A stretch of DNA of 64,000 nt from Acidimicrobiia bacterium. Lineage in GTDB: Bacteria; Actinomycetota; Acidimicrobiia; Acidimicrobiales; Poriferisodalaceae. Below are positions 40,061-50,480 of this stretch, in pieces (within the stretch, counting starts at the first letter, position 1; every line of letters begins with the position of its first letter). The translations under genes were made by a program, and so were the position numbers. The stretch covers positions 22,293 to 86,292 of the forward strand of contig JAJEBN010000017.1 of assembly GCA_022822525.1 (NCBI GenBank), written 5' to 3'. Below the pieces are notes generated by a model, which did no database searches, had not been told where the DNA came from, and was given only the letters and a program-made list of their open reading frames with translations.

Positions 40061-41029
40061 TTACTCGCGTGCGCGGAACAGGTCCGCTGTGCGGGCTTCG
40101 ATGGTGTCTGAGAGCAGGTCGACCTCGCCGCCGGCTGTCTGGGACAGCGCTTCGGCACCGCCGACGATCTCCATGATCTCGGTGGTGATGGCGTCCTGGC
40201 GGGCGCGGTTCATGATGCGGGTCAGGTTGGTCTTGAGTTCCTCGGCGTTGTCGGTGGCCGCCTTCATGGCGCGCTGGCGGGCTGCGTGCTCCGATGCCGA
40301 GGATTCGAGCAGCGCCGAGTAGAGCCGAGCCTCGGCGTAGCGCGGCAGCAGCCGTTCGAGGATGACGGCGGGTTCGGGCTCGAACTCGTAGCCACCCTCA
40401 GGACCGCCGGCTGAGCCCTCCGCGTCGTCATCGTCGAACTCGCCGGAGTCGAGCGGCATGAACGGCACGATGGCCACCGACTGGTTGCCCATGGAGTGGA
40501 ACTGGGTGTAGGCCAGCATCACCCGCTGGCAGCCGTTCTCGAACAGCTCGGTCGCCGCTGCGGCGACCTGCTGGGCGTCGGCGTAGCTGGGCTGGTCGCT
40601 GAAGCCCTCGAAGCCTGCTGCGATGCGGTAGCCGCGGAAGCGGAAATACCCGAGCGCCTTGCGTCCCGACAGCACCAGCTCGTAGTCGCGGCCCTCCGCC
40701 GCGTCGGCGGCGATGGCCCGCTCGGTGGCCCGCAGGACGTTGTTGTTGTAGCCACCGCACAGGCCCCGGTCCGCGGCGATCGCCACGTAGGCGACCTTGG
40801 TCACCTCGGCCGGTTCGCGCAGCAGCGGATGGTCGGCTTCGCCTCCGGCAGATGCCAGGTTGGCGATGACGGCGGTCACCTTGTCGCTGTAGGGCCGTGC
40901 AGCGCGCACCCGGGCCTGGGCCCGGACGATGCGCGAGGCAGCGATCAGCTCCATGGCGCGCGTGATCTTCTTGGTGGCGTCGATCGACCTGATCCGACGC
41001 CGAAGAATGCGCTCCTGACCGCTTGCCAT
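40061..41029 (-). CDS. atpG: ATP synthase F1 gamma subunit
   Basis: The 322-residue protein starts MASGQERILRRRIRSIDATKKITRAMELIAASRI, the N-terminal coiled-coil helix, and ends with RARQDAITTEIMEIVGGAEAL, the C-terminal helix, which together form the rotor shaft; ADRGLCGGYNNNVLR lies between. It has an acidic, Gly-rich insertion (GEFDDDDAEGSAGGPEGGYEFEPEP, about residues 196-220), longer than in the usual ~290-residue gamma; insertions of this kind in actinobacterial gamma subunits are linked to regulation of the rotor. Confidence 0.96.
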   Translation of the reverse strand: MASGQERILRRRIRSIDATKKITRAMELIAASRIVRAQARVRAARPYSDKVTAVIANLASAGGEADHPLLREPAEVTKVAYVAIAADRGLCGGYNNNVLRATERAIAADAAEGRDYELVLSGRKALGYFRFRGYRIAAGFEGFSDQPSYADAQQVAAAATELFENGCQRVMLAYTQFHSMGNQSVAIVPFMPLDSGEFDDDDAEGSAGGPEGGYEFEPEPAVILERLLPRYAEARLYSALLESSASEHAARQRAMKAATDNAEELKTNLTRIMNRARQDAITTEIMEIVGGAEALSQTAGGEVDLLSDTIEARTADLFRARE

Positions 41030-41047
41030 CGGTGCTCAGTCCCCCGC

Positions 41048-42604
41048 TCAGTCCTCTACGGCCGCACCGTCGGCGGCATCGGTCGTGCTGTCGGCCGTGC
41101 TCACGAACTGGGCGGTGAATGCCTCCACGGCCGCCTGCAGCGCAGCCGAGTCGACATCGCCGGTGGAGCGGATGTCCGACATCAGAGCGCTGTGGCGGGT
41201 GCTCATGTAGGCCAGCAGCTCTTCCTCGTAGCGGTTGACGTCGTCGACCTCGATGCCGTCGACGTAGCCGTTGGTGCCCGCATAGATCACGACCACCTGC
41301 TCTTCGACCGGCATCGGCGAGTTGAGCCCTTGCTTGAGCAGCTCCACGAGCCGGTAGCCCCGGCCGAGCTGCGCCGCTGACACGGCGTCGAGCTCGGAAC
41401 CGAACGTGGCGAACGCCTCGAGGTCGCGGAATTGGGCGAGGTCGATCTTGAGCGTGCCAGCCACGCTCTTCATCGCCTTGGTCTGTGCAGCAGAACCCAC
41501 CCTCGACACCGAGATGCCCACGTCCACCGCAGGCCGCACGCCGGACTTGAACAGGTCGTCCTGGAGGTAGATCTGGCCGTCGGTGATCGAGATCACGTTG
41601 GTCGGGATGTATGCCGAGACGTCGCCCGCCTTGGTCTCGATGATCGGCAGCGCCGTCAGCGAGCCCGCGCCGTTGGCATCGGACAGCTTGGCGGCACGCT
41701 CGAGCAGCCGGCTGTGCAGATAGAACACATCGCCCGGGTAGGCCTCACGGCCAGGCGGCCGGCGCAGCAGCAGCGACAGCTGCCGGTAGGCCTCGGCCTG
41801 CTTGGACAGGTCGTCGTAGACGATGAGGGCGTGGTCGCCGGTCTCCATCCAGTGCTGGCCCATCGCGCAGCCGGCGTACGGGGCGAGGTACTTGAACGGC
41901 GCCGGGTCCGACGCAGGCGCCGAGACCACCACCGTGTACTCCATGGCACCGCGTTCACGCAGCGTGTTCACCACCTGCGCGACCGTCGAGCCTTTCTGCC
42001 CGATGGCGACGTAGATGCACTTCACACCCAGGCCGGCCTGGTTCAGGATCGTGTCGACCGCGACCGAGGTCTTGCCGGTCTTGCGGTCGCCGATGATGAG
42101 CTCTCGCTGGCCCCGCCCGACGGGCGTCATCGAGTCAATGGCCTTGATGCCGGTCTGCAGCGGCTCATGCACGGGCTTGCGGCCCATCACGCCGGGGGCC
42201 TGGATTTCCATGCGTCGCTCGACAGCACCGGTGATCTCGCCCTGGCCGTCGATCGGCTGGCCGAGCGCGTTCACGACGCGGCCCAGCACGGCATCGCCGA
42301 CCGGCACTGACAGGATGCGGCCCGTAGCCCGCACCGCCTGGCCTTCCTCGATGTGCTCGACGCTGCCCAGCACGACGGCGCCGATCGACTCTTCGTCGAG
42401 GTTCAGCGCCAAGCCGACGTCGCCGCTCTGGAACTCGAGAATCTCGTTCACCGAGCAGCCGGGCAGGCCCGAGACGCGGGCGATCCCGTCGCCGACCTCG
42501 AGAATGCGTCCGACGGTGCCGGATTCGATCGCCGGGTCGAATCCTTCGAGGTTCCGGCGAATCGCGGAGGTGATGTCGCCAATGTTGATGCTCAAGTCGG
42601 TCAC
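41048..42604 (-). CDS. atpA: ATP synthase F1 alpha subunit
   Basis: The 518-residue protein starts at GTG 42604, overlapping the atpH TGA by four bases (GTGA). Motifs: the noncatalytic nucleotide site [62 protein letters not shown], and the arginine-finger region [21 protein letters not shown] ~30-residue C-terminal tail rich in Asp, Ala and Thr extends beyond the core. Subunit alpha alternates with beta in F1. Confidence 0.98.
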   Translation of the reverse strand: MTDLSINIGDITSAIRRNLEGFDPAIESGTVGRILEVGDGIARVSGLPGCSVNEILEFQSGDVGLALNLDEESIGAVVLGSVEHIEEGQAVRATGRILSVPVGDAVLGRVVNALGQPIDGQGEITGAVERRMEIQAPGVMGRKPVHEPLQTGIKAIDSMTPVGRGQRELIIGDRKTGKTSVAVDTILNQAGLGVKCIYVAIGQKGSTVAQVVNTLRERGAMEYTVVVSAPASDPAPFKYLAPYAGCAMGQHWMETGDHALIVYDDLSKQAEAYRQLSLLLRRPPGREAYPGDVFYLHSRLLERAAKLSDANGAGSLTALPIIETKAGDVSAYIPTNVISITDGQIYLQDDLFKSGVRPAVDVGISVSRVGSAAQTKAMKSVAGTLKIDLAQFRDLEAFATFGSELDAVSAAQLGRGYRLVELLKQGLNSPMPVEEQVVVIYAGTNGYVDGIEVDDVNRYEEELLAYMSTRHSALMSDIRSTGDVDSAALQAAVEAFTAQFVSTADSTTDAADGAAVED

Positions 42605-43128
42605 GACAGGCGCTCCTTCATCTTGTCGAGCCGAGTGCGGACCGAGCCGTCGAAGACTGCGTCGCCGATCTGAGCGGTCAGTCCTCCGATGATCTCAGGG
42701 TCCACCACGACATGGACGGTCACGTTGCGACCGCTGGCACGGCTGAGCGCCTCGGCCACCCGGTCAATCTGCTCGTCGGACAACGCGACTGCCGAGCGAA
42801 CTTCAGCGACCGCCCCGCCTCGCGTGGCTGCTGCCAGCTCCAGCGCTTCGTCTGCGATGGCCTCGAGGTCGCCGCCTCGGCCGGCCCCCACCAGCATCGC
42901 CACCACGTTCAGGGTGACCGGTGAGGCCTGATCGGCCAGCAGGTCTTCCACGATGCCGATGCGGCGCGACGCCGGCACCGTGCGGTCCGACAGCACGCTG
43001 CGCAGCTCTTCGTTGCCCGATGCAGCCCGTCCCACCGACGCCAGTTCGGAGGTGACGCGGTCGAGCACGTCTTCGGCCTGGGCGATAGCGACCACAGCGC
43101 CGGCGTAGCCCTCGGTTCGCTCGCTCAT
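42601..43128 (-). CDS. atpH: ATP synthase F1 delta subunit
   Basis: The 175-residue protein has the typical OSCP/delta layout: an N-terminal helical domain ([23 protein letters not shown]), a central [22 protein letters not shown], and the C-terminal signature [32 protein letters not shown]. It links the F1 head to the b-subunit stator stalk. It overlaps atpA by four bases and follows atpF by 103 bases. Confidence 0.96.
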   Translation of the reverse strand: MSERTEGYAGAVVAIAQAEDVLDRVTSELASVGRAASGNEELRSVLSDRTVPASRRIGIVEDLLADQASPVTLNVVAMLVGAGRGGDLEAIADEALELAAATRGGAVAEVRSAVALSDEQIDRVAEALSRASGRNVTVHVVVDPEIIGGLTAQIGDAVFDGSVRTRLDKMKERLS

Positions 43129-43231
43129 CGGTCGATCCTGATCATCAGTTCAACTCCTGTGAGGGTCCGCCGCCTGCCGTCACAGCCACAACGGGGCTGC
43201 GGGCGACGGCGGGAACCTTCGGCGGGATGGC

Positions 43232-43768
43232 TCAGTTGCCCACCCGCTCGATGTAGTCCTCGATCAACTGGGCATGCGCCGCCTCGTCGATGCTGGCCAT
43301 CACCACCTGCTCGGCGGCACCCACCGCTATCGAGGTGATGTCGGCCCGTACCTCGGCCATGGCCCGCTCGCGGGCGGCGTCGATGTCGGCTTCGGCCTGC
43401 GCCCGCCGCTCGGCGATCTCGGGCTCGATGGCAGCAAGCCGCTCCTGGCGGACTTCCTCGGCCTGTGCACGAGCCTCTTCGATGATGCGCGCCGCTTCCG
43501 TGTTTGCCGCGGCCAGACGGGCGTCGTAGGACGCACGCAGCTCCTCGGCTTCGGTCTTGGCGGTCGCGGCGGCGTCGAGGTCGCCCTGGATGCGCTCGGT
43601 GCGCGCCTCCATCGCCCGCCTGATCGGCGGCAGCGCGAACTTCCACATGACGATCAGGAGAATGAAGAACGCAATCGACCCCCAGACCACCTCGAACAGT
43701 TCGGGGATGATCGGGTTGGAGGATTCGCCCTCGGACGCCGCGAGCAGGCCGGATGCCAGTGCGTTCAC
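43232..43768 (-). CDS. atpF: ATP synthase Fo subunit b
   Basis: GTG at 43768 has an AGGAGG ribosome binding site five bases upstream. The 178-residue protein has an N-terminal membrane helix (LFEVVWGSIAFFILLIVMWKFAL) followed by one long charged coiled coil (EARTERIQGDLDAAATAKTEAEELRASYDARLAAANTEAARI...) that forms the peripheral stalk. It is 9 bases after atpE. Confidence 0.96.
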   Translation of the reverse strand: MNALASGLLAASEGESSNPIIPELFEVVWGSIAFFILLIVMWKFALPPIRRAMEARTERIQGDLDAAATAKTEAEELRASYDARLAAANTEAARIIEEARAQAEEVRQERLAAIEPEIAERRAQAEADIDAARERAMAEVRADITSIAVGAAEQVVMASIDEAAHAQLIEDYIERVGN

Positions 43769-43777
43769 TGCCGCCTC

Positions 43778-44953
<1,176 letters not shown>

Positions 44954-44957
<4 letters not shown>

Positions 44958-45433
44958 TTCTGCTCCTTGCCGGGACGTTGGAGATCAAGGCCTGGGGCTG
45001 CGAGCCGCAGGGAAACATAGCGGATCTCCCACCCAAGCAGACCGAGATGGCTCGCGACGATGGTGATCGCGATGGGCACTGGCTCGAAGAAGCTGAGCTG
45101 GCTGGCCCCCAGAACGATGCCAGCGAGCACCGCGAGCCGCACGATGAAGCCGCCGAGCGTGGCCCCCATGAGCGCGACCGGCGAGGTGCGCGCGCCCCAC
45201 GCCATCAGCGCCGCAGCCGCCGCCAGGTTGCCGATGACCAGCACGTAGCCGAGTGTCGACGAGAGCGCTCCGCCCATGCCCCAGATGAACCCGCTGACGA
45301 CGACCCAAGCGGGAAACACCCACAGACTGCGGCGCGCCATGTCGAACGCGATGTCGCGTTCAGGGGCGTGGTCTGCGCCCGCAGACGCGCTGTCGCCGGT
45401 CTCGGCTTGCTCGTCGGACATCGCCGGCGTCAC
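44954..45433 (-). CDS. atpI: ATP synthase-associated membrane protein (AtpI-like)
   Basis: The 159-residue protein has a polar N-terminal ~30 residues (DEQAETGDSASAGADHAPERD) and four membrane helices (LWVFPAWVVVSGFIWGMGG, TLGYVLVIGNLAAAAALMAWG, ALMGATLGGFIVRLAVLAGIVLG, FFEPVPIAITIVASHLGLLGW), the size and pattern of the AtpI family, which helps c-ring assembly. GTG 45433 overlaps the upstream gene's TGA, and its own TGA overlaps atpB, so it is firmly part of the operon. Its position and topology, not strong sequence motifs, support the name. Confidence 0.78.
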
Positions 45434-45852
45434 GAATGCGGTCGCGCGGTGGCTGTGTGTCCGGTCTGGCTGTCGACGGGCTGGGGCGTCTCAGCCATGC
45501 CTCGGAACGAGCGCGAGCCGGCGTCTGCATCGGCGTCGAGCGAGACGCCGGTCGGCAGCGATGTCGGCTCGCTGAGGCCGGTGTCGCGATCGATGCTTCG
45601 CCGCTCGGAAGGACGGCTCGCTGCCATCTGCTGCTCGTGGACTGCCATGCGCTCGGTGTAGCGATACCACTCGACGACAAGCTTCATCATGAACGCAGTC
45701 ATGCCGAAACTCAATGCCAGCCATGGTCCAGTGCCCCACCAGCGGTCCAGCCCGAACCCCGCCGCTGCGAACACCACCGGTGTCATCACGATCTCGATGG
45801 CCTTGGCCAGACCGTCCTCGCTGCCGTTGCTGCCGACGGGGCCGCGTGCCAT
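45430..45852 (-). CDS. AtpZ/AtpI-type small membrane protein, first gene of the ATP synthase operon
   Basis: Starting at ATG 45852 (a GTG two codons earlier is possible), the ~140-residue product has two membrane helices, LAKAIEIVMTPVVFAAAGFGLDRWW and GPWLALSFGMTAFMMKLVVEWYRYT, the hallmark of AtpZ (putative F0F1-ATPase subunit), and then a long polar cytoplasmic tail of ~75 residues rich in Ser, Thr, Asp and Arg that is not part of the family. AtpZ with AtpI has been linked to magnesium or calcium uptake and c-ring assembly. It overlaps the AtpI-like gene by four bases. Confidence 0.8.
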   Translation of the reverse strand: MARGPVGSNGSEDGLAKAIEIVMTPVVFAAAGFGLDRWWGTGPWLALSFGMTAFMMKLVVEWYRYTERMAVHEQQMAASRPSERRSIDRDTGLSEPTSLPTGVSLDADADAGSRSFRGMAETPQPVDSQTGHTATARPHS

Positions 45853-45933
45853 GCGCACAGGTTACGAGCGTCAACAGCTGCGAGGCGGGTAGCCGGCACA
45901 GGACTTGGCGACGTCACGCAACCCGGCGAGACT

Positions 45934-45942
45934 TGCTATAGA
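45934..45942 (+). promoter_or_regulatory. Extended -10 promoter element for the serine recombinase gene
   Basis: TGC-TATAGA is a good extended -10 in an otherwise GC-rich region, 18 bases before the ATG at 45961; the expected transcript start would leave a leader of about 12 bases or none. No convincing -35 lies at the usual spacing. A further AT-rich run (TGTATATCGTTATG) follows. The site lies in the divergent region between the ATP synthase operon and the recombinase. Confidence 0.5.
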
Positions 45943-45960
45943 TCTGTATATCGTTATGTC

Positions 45961-46752
45961 ATGTCTGCAGAGCCTGATATCCCGACCAATCACTCCGGCA
46001 CCGACTCACCGTCCCCCGACGCCGTAGCGTTGGGCTATTCGCGTGTGTCCACAGTCGAGCAGTCCCGCAGCGGGCTGGGGATCGCAGCGCAGCGGTCCGC
46101 CATCGACGGCTGGGCCGCCAGCCGTCCCGACAGGACCGCGGTAGAGCATCACAGCGAAAACAGCACGAGCGGCATGCTCGCGCCTGACGAGCGGCCTGTG
46201 CTCAGCGTGCTGCTGGACCGGCTGGCCGATCCCGCCGACCCGGCTGGCACCCTCGTGGTGTCGCGGCTCGATCGACTCGGACGCAGCGTCATCGATGTGC
46301 TCGCGCTGATGGACCGCGCGGAACGGGAGGGCTGGTCGGTGGTGATGCTCGACCTCAACGTCGACACCACCACCCCCGCCGGACTCATGATCGCGACTGT
46401 GATGGCCTCAATGGCCCGCATGGAGCGCGACATGACCTCCGAACGCACCCGACTGGCGCTCGCCGAACGCGCCGCCGCAGGAGTGCGGTTGGGGCGCCCC
46501 GTCAGCGACCAGACGCGGGCCGCGGCACAGCGTGCCGAGCAGCTGACAGCAGACGGGCTCACCCTTCGCGCCGTCGCGGACGCGCTCACTGCGGAGGGCT
46601 TGCCCCGCGCCACTGGCGATCGGCAACGGCCATGGAACGCCATGGCCGTCAAACGCGCCCTGCACACCCTGAGACTCGACCGCCGAGCTGCCGCCAAAGC
46701 AGCCCACACCGCCACAACCGGCAGCGACAACACGCTCAGCGACCGCCGCTAG
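45961..46752 (+). CDS. Serine recombinase (resolvase/invertase type)
   Basis: The 263-residue protein starts at ATG 45961. It has the resolvase catalytic domain: LGYSRVSTVEQSRSGLGI with the nucleophile Ser30, VVSRLDRLGRSVIDVLALMD, MIATVMASMARMERDMTSERT (the end of the E-helix), and the DNA-binding helix region RLGRPVSDQTRAAAQRAEQLTADGLTLRAVADALTAEG. The C-terminal part contains NAMAVKRALHTLRL, similar to the start of a recombinase helix-turn-helix. It is shorter than large serine integrases, so resolution or inversion within an element is more likely than phage-type integration. It stands at the left end of an accessory island ending near 49.18 kb. Confidence 0.9.
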   Translation: MSAEPDIPTNHSGTDSPSPDAVALGYSRVSTVEQSRSGLGIAAQRSAIDGWAASRPDRTAVEHHSENSTSGMLAPDERPVLSVLLDRLADPADPAGTLVVSRLDRLGRSVIDVLALMDRAEREGWSVVMLDLNVDTTTPAGLMIATVMASMARMERDMTSERTRLALAERAAAGVRLGRPVSDQTRAAAQRAEQLTADGLTLRAVADALTAEGLPRATGDRQRPWNAMAVKRALHTLRLDRRAAAKAAHTATTGSDNTLSDRR

Positions 46753-47055
46753 TCCATCCGCCCTACGACAGCAGCCTCGCCACCGCCATCAAGCTCATTC
46801 GTACCGGGCTGCGGCTGCTGTCCGCCCCAGCGCGGCCCCGAGCGCACGCAGGACATGGTGCGTACACCACGTAACCCACACCTACCCCCGCCGATGCGGC
46901 TGCCGGTCTGCGCGCGAGGCCTGCGGCACCAACCCAACGTGACACGCGCGGACCCCCTCAGCGCCGACCCCAAGGACTCCCGCAAGAGGAGGCTGCAGCC
47001 CGCCCGGGAAAGGGCGCTACCGCGCACCTGGGTGCACCGACAGCCCGCCCAACGC
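46753..47055. other. Non-coding gap after the recombinase gene
   Basis: No gene is supportable in these 303 bases. The plus strand is strongly pyrimidine/cytosine-rich with little coding periodicity, and the frames open here on the plus strand give Pro/Arg-rich products of no family. Nothing resembling a terminator with a T-run is visible. Confidence 0.4.
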
Positions 47056-47328
47056 TCAGCCCGACAGGCCCCCAACAGCAGCCTCGCGATGCTGCCGCTT
47101 AGCATCACGCTGATACAAGACGACAGCACGCCAGAGACAAAGGCCGCCGCCGCACAATACAGCAGCAATAACCACCAACATCGGAACACCTAGGCCAAGC
47201 AAGACAACAACTGTCCAGTAACTTGCAAAAGCCATGCAAAAATACGCGAGCATATATTTCCGCCCTGTACGCGTTTTCCGTGGTGCCTCCGTAGCGCTCA
47301 TGAATTCAGGATAGCACGTAGCAGTCAT
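47056..47328 (-). CDS. Small two-helix membrane protein
   Basis: The ATG at 47328 overlaps the TGA of the secreted-protein gene by four bases (ATGA), which favours it over the ATG at 47301. The 90-residue product has basic flanks and two hydrophobic helices (LAYFCMAFASYWTVVVLLGLGVPM and VVIAAVLCGGGLCLWRAVVLY) separated by a tight turn, and a charged tail (QRDAKRQHREAAVG). No family recognised. Coupling to the Ser-Gly repeat protein suggests a helper or anchor for it; this is inference. Confidence 0.65.
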   Translation of the reverse strand: MTATCYPEFMSATEAPRKTRTGRKYMLAYFCMAFASYWTVVVLLGLGVPMLVVIAAVLCGGGLCLWRAVVLYQRDAKRQHREAAVGGLSG

Positions 47329-48671
47329 CGGCCTAACGCCTCACAGGCGTCGGCCCAGCCGTCGGCACAATCGCGCTCGTTCTGAATCCGCGTCAGCTCG
47401 TTTTTGTCGAGCTGGCCCGCCAGCCACTTCTGCGTGGCTTTGTCTACGTCGTAGTCATCGATGCGGCCGTTGTGATTGAAGTCGCCGGGAATGCCGGAGT
47501 CATCGTCTTCAGCCTTGCTTTCGTCTCCGTCATCGCTCTCGCCTTCATCGTTGCCACTTGGGTGACCGTTCCCGAGAGCAACAAGCGCTCCAGCCACCGT
47601 GGCACTACATACACCTGCGCCCCCGCCTATCGTCCATGAAACCCAAGCTGGCGCTGCTGCGCCCCCTGTGGCAACGGTCGTTTTGACAGCTAATGCAACC
47701 AATGCAGTGCAGCCCGCAGTTGTGGCCAAGCTCACAATGAATACTTGCACGGGTTCAGGTGTTTTGTCCCAAACACGCTGCATCTCTTTACCAAATTCTG
47801 CTGTTATTTCGGCGTTTTGCAACGCTGATTCACCGGTGTCTTCAGCAATCTTGTTGAGAATGTCACGGACTTTCCTTGCAACGCTGTCCCCAACGTTCTT
47901 GATGGCCCCGAGTACGTCCGAATCTGGGCATTGTGCCGGACGTGCGGGCGGCGCGTAATGCGTACCAGTGTTGGCATCGTTCTTGTTGATCGTCTCGATC
48001 AACGCCCTCGCATAATCACCGCAGGGGTCGGTGCTGCCGCCGGTACCTGTTCCTGTGCCGGAGCCGGAGCCGCCCGAGCCCGAACCGGAGCCGCTGCCCG
48101 AGCCCGAGCCGCTGCCCGAGCCCGAACCGGAGCCCGAGCCCGAACCGGAGCCCGAGCCTGAGCCTGAGCCGGAACCGCTGCCCGAGCCCGAACCGGAGCC
48201 GGAGCCGCTGCCATCGCCGCCACCGGAGTCATCGCTGCCGTCACCAGAGTCTGTACCGTCATCGGTGCCGCCGGTGTCGTCGCCGCCGTCGCCCGAGCCG
48301 TCGGTCTGGCGGTTTGAGCGCGTCCCTTTCTGGCCGCTCTTGCCGCCCGAGTCATCGTCGCCGCCATCATCGCCGCCGCCGCTGTCGTCGTCTTTGTCGG
48401 CGTTGGGGTCGTGGTTCTCGTTGGTGGACGGGGCCGGGTAGCAGTTCGGGTAGGTGCCGAGCATCCCCTCGCCGCATGTCAGATTTCGCTGAACGGGCGT
48501 GTGAGGGTGGTTGTAGCTCGTCTCGTTCCAGCACTGATTTCCGGCGAAGGGGTCATAGGCGCAGCGGCGCACGGTGACGCCGTGAGCGCCGGCGGGCGCT
48601 GCGGCTATGGCGGTGAGCGTGGACGCTGCGACGAGCAGCGCGCACAGCGCTGCGAGGGTTCGTTTGGTCAT
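47325..48671 (-). CDS. Secreted Ser-Gly repeat protein with one EF-hand/dockerin-like motif
   Basis: Start ATG 48671 ([29 protein letters not shown]) gives 448 residues with a Sec signal peptide cleaved near AGA-HG. Residues ~30-65 contain Cys residues ([32 protein letters not shown]); then an Asp/Gly-rich linker and about 25 Ser-Gly dipeptides; a Cys-containing middle domain ([19 protein letters not shown] ... RPAQCPDSD); two likely membrane helices (308-367); an acidic linker; and at ~396-410 a Ca-binding loop [12 protein letters not shown] of dockerin/EF-hand type, with a Cys-rich tail. It is probably a surface-anchored calcium-binding protein; its partner is unknown. It lies in the accessory island and has lower GC at its 3' end. 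Confidence 0.75.
   Translation of the reverse strand: MTKRTLAALCALLVAASTLTAIAAAPAGAHGVTVRRCAYDPFAGNQCWNETSYNHPHTPVQRNLTCGEGMLGTYPNCYPAPSTNENHDPNADKDDDSGGGDDGGDDDSGGKSGQKGTRSNRQTDGSGDGGDDTGGTDDGTDSGDGSDDSGGGDGSGSGSGSGSGSGSGSGSGSGSGSGSGSGSGSGSGSGSGSGSGSGSGGSGSGTGTGTGGSTDPCGDYARALIETINKNDANTGTHYAPPARPAQCPDSDVLGAIKNVGDSVARKVRDILNKIAEDTGESALQNAEITAEFGKEMQRVWDKTPEPVQVFIVSLATTAGCTALVALAVKTTVATGGAAAPAWVSWTIGGGAGVCSATVAGALVALGNGHPSGNDEGESDDGDESKAEDDDSGIPGDFNHNGRIDDYDVDKATQKWLAGQLDKNELTRIQNERDCADGWADACEALGR
48054..48213. repeat. Hexanucleotide-type tandem repeat coding for Ser-Gly
   Basis: A run of about 160 bases built from GAGCCC/GAACCG/GAGCCG hexamers (plus strand) codes in the minus frame for the Ser-Gly dipeptide tract. 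Hexamer variants (GAGCCC, GAACCG, GAGCCT, CTGCCC) alternate, so it is a diverged tandem array rather than a CRISPR array: no spacers are present. Such tracts often vary in length between strains. Confidence 0.95.
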
Positions 48672-49183
48672 GGGTGGGTGCCTTGGGTCGGTTCGGGTAG
48701 ATGCGGGTGATCCACGACCGCGCCGGCCGCTGGGAGGGAACCCATGCAATTTGTTGCCGCCCGCAGGGCCGGCACGGCCCCTTGCGGAGCCTCGGTCGCG
48801 AATCGTTCGTTTTGCGAACGCCGAAACCGAACCCAGACAGGCACGTTCAGGCCCTCGGTGCCCGAGCTAGCCCAGCGGGCAGCGCCAGAGCGGAAGCCCA
48901 GCAGGCATGCGGGTTTGGGGCCGGCCGCGGGCGCCGCGCCATGTCGGCCGGTCTACGTCGGGCGGCGGGGTTGTGAGGCCTGTTCGGGCGAGATATTATA
49001 TGAACGTTTACAGAACGCCCGAAAACCTGCTCTGACCAGCGGCTTCAGACCGCCTCGGAACGAGTGGAACAGCCTGCTGGACGCTCGCCGAGACGCATCT
49101 CAGCCGAAGCTACGGCGTGACAGGCCACCAGATATAGCAAAATACATGGAGATAGTCAGCGCGGCTGATCGCGGGTCAGCGAC
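48672..49183. other. Intergenic region with putative leftward promoter and AT-rich inverted repeat
   Basis: No gene is supportable in these ~510 bases. A TATAAT -10 reads leftward at 49000-48995 (complement ATTATA), about 325 bases before the Ser-Gly protein start, so that gene may have a long leader. The 8-bp inverted repeat TTCGGGCG (48983-48990) / CGCCCGAA (49016-49023) flanks a 25-base AT-rich core that includes the -10. A further hairpin, CGTTCG / CGAACG, with a TTTTG loop lies at 48804-48820. A frame open on the plus strand (48744-49196) overlaps glyA and looks like noise. Confidence 0.5.
48995..49000 (-). promoter_or_regulatory. Candidate -10 element (TATAAT) facing the Ser-Gly protein gene
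   Basis: The complement of ATTATA is a perfect TATAAT on the minus strand, inside an AT-rich 25-base core in a GC-rich chromosome. A 17-base upstream hexamer reads TTCGGG, a poor -35. The next minus-strand gene is the secreted protein at 48671. Assignment rests on sequence alone. Confidence 0.4.
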
Positions 49184-50452
49184 TCAACAGTCGTAGGGCG
49201 GGTGGGCGGCGCAGAGTTCGGCTACCTCGGCGCGCACCTGGGCGACGACGGCCACATCGTCGGGGGTGCGCAGCACGCGTGCGGCGAACTCGGCAATCTT
49301 CGCCATCTCGTCTGGCCCCATGCCCTGGGTGGTGACCGATGGGGTGCCCATCCGCAAGCCGCTCGTCACGAAGGGCGAACGGGGGTCGTCGGGGATGGCG
49401 TTGCGGTTCAGCGTGATGCCGGCCGCATCGAGCGCCTCCTGGGCCACCTTGCCCGTCAGGTCGGCGTCGAAGGTGCGCAGGTCGATCAGCAGCAGGTGGT
49501 TGTCGGTGCCGCCGGAGACCAAACGGAAGCCGTGATTGCCGAGCGCGTCGGCCAGCGCCGCGGCATTGGCGACAATGCGCGCTTGGTAGTCAGCGAACTC
49601 AGGACGGGCGGCCTCGGCGAAGCCCACCGCCTTGGCCGCGACGGCATGGTCGAGCGGCCCGCCCTGACTGCCGGGGAACACGGCTGAGTCGATGCGCTTG
49701 GCGTATTCCTGGGTGGACAGGATCGCTCCGCCGCGCGGCCCGCGCATCGTCTTGTGGGTGGTGAACGTGACGATGTCGGCGAACGGGACCGGATTCGGGT
49801 GCACCCCTCCCACGATCAGCCCGGCGATGTGCGCTGCGTCGAACATGAACACCGCGCCGATCTCGTCGCAGATCTCGCGGAACGGTGCCGGGTCGATGCG
49901 GCGGGGATACGCCGTGGCGCCGGCCACGATCAGCTTGGGCCGGTGCTCACGAGCCAGCACAGCCATGGCTTCGTAGTCGATGCGCTCGTCGCTGCGAGTC
50001 AGCCCGTAGCTGACGAAGTTGTAGAGCTTGCCGCTGGCATTCACCTGCGACCCATGAGTGAGATGACCGCCGTGATCCAGGCTCATGCCCATCACCGTGT
50101 CGCCGATGTCGAGCATGGCGAGGTACACCGCGGCGTTGGCCTGCGACCCCGAATGGGGCTGCACGTTCGCATGCTCGGCACCGAAGAGCGCCTTCACCCG
50201 GTCGATGGCGAGCTGCTCGGCGGTGTCGGCGTTGGCATTGCCGCCGTAGTAGCGGCGGCGCGGGTAGCCCTCGCTGTACTTGTTGGTAAGCACGCTGCCG
50301 GTCGCGGCCATGACCGCGGGCGAGGCGAAGTTCTCCGAGGCGATGAGCTGGATCGTCGTCATCTGGCGCTCGAGCTCGGCTGCCAGCACGGCATCGATCT
50401 CGGGATCGCCGAGCGGTGCCCAGCTCGCTGCGGTGGGGTGCGTTCGGGTCAT
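49184..50452 (-). CDS. glyA: Serine hydroxymethyltransferase
   Basis: The ATG at 50452 has AAGGAG about nine bases upstream and gives 422 residues. SHMT motifs: [68 protein letters not shown], and the PLP-binding Lys in [16 protein letters not shown]. It interconverts serine and glycine with tetrahydrofolate. The upstream open frame to 50821 contains one copy of a dispersed repeat and is not part of the gene. It is on the same strand as rpiB, 119 bases away. Confidence 0.97.
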   Translation of the reverse strand: MTRTHPTAASWAPLGDPEIDAVLAAELERQMTTIQLIASENFASPAVMAATGSVLTNKYSEGYPRRRYYGGNANADTAEQLAIDRVKALFGAEHANVQPHSGSQANAAVYLAMLDIGDTVMGMSLDHGGHLTHGSQVNASGKLYNFVSYGLTRSDERIDYEAMAVLAREHRPKLIVAGATAYPRRIDPAPFREICDEIGAVFMFDAAHIAGLIVGGVHPNPVPFADIVTFTTHKTMRGPRGGAILSTQEYAKRIDSAVFPGSQGGPLDHAVAAKAVGFAEAARPEFADYQARIVANAAALADALGNHGFRLVSGGTDNHLLLIDLRTFDADLTGKVAQEALDAAGITLNRNAIPDDPRSPFVTSGLRMGTPSVTTQGMGPDEMAKIAEFAARVLRTPDDVAVVAQVRAEVAELCAAHPPYDC

Positions 50453-50480
50453 GAAGCTGTGTCTCCTTGCGATGTTCGTC

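Noticed and set aside
46855..47193. 112-residue plus-strand open frame after the recombinase
   Set aside because: Pro/Arg/Gln-rich, overlaps the small membrane-protein gene on the other strand, no start signal.
48054..48213. Possible CRISPR array
   Set aside because: The repeats are continuous hexamers without spacers and encode an in-frame Ser-Gly tract.
48744..49196. 150-residue plus-strand open frame in the island, overlapping glyA
   Set aside because: Arg/Ala/Pro-rich, no motif, no ribosome binding site, and its end overlaps the glyA coding end.
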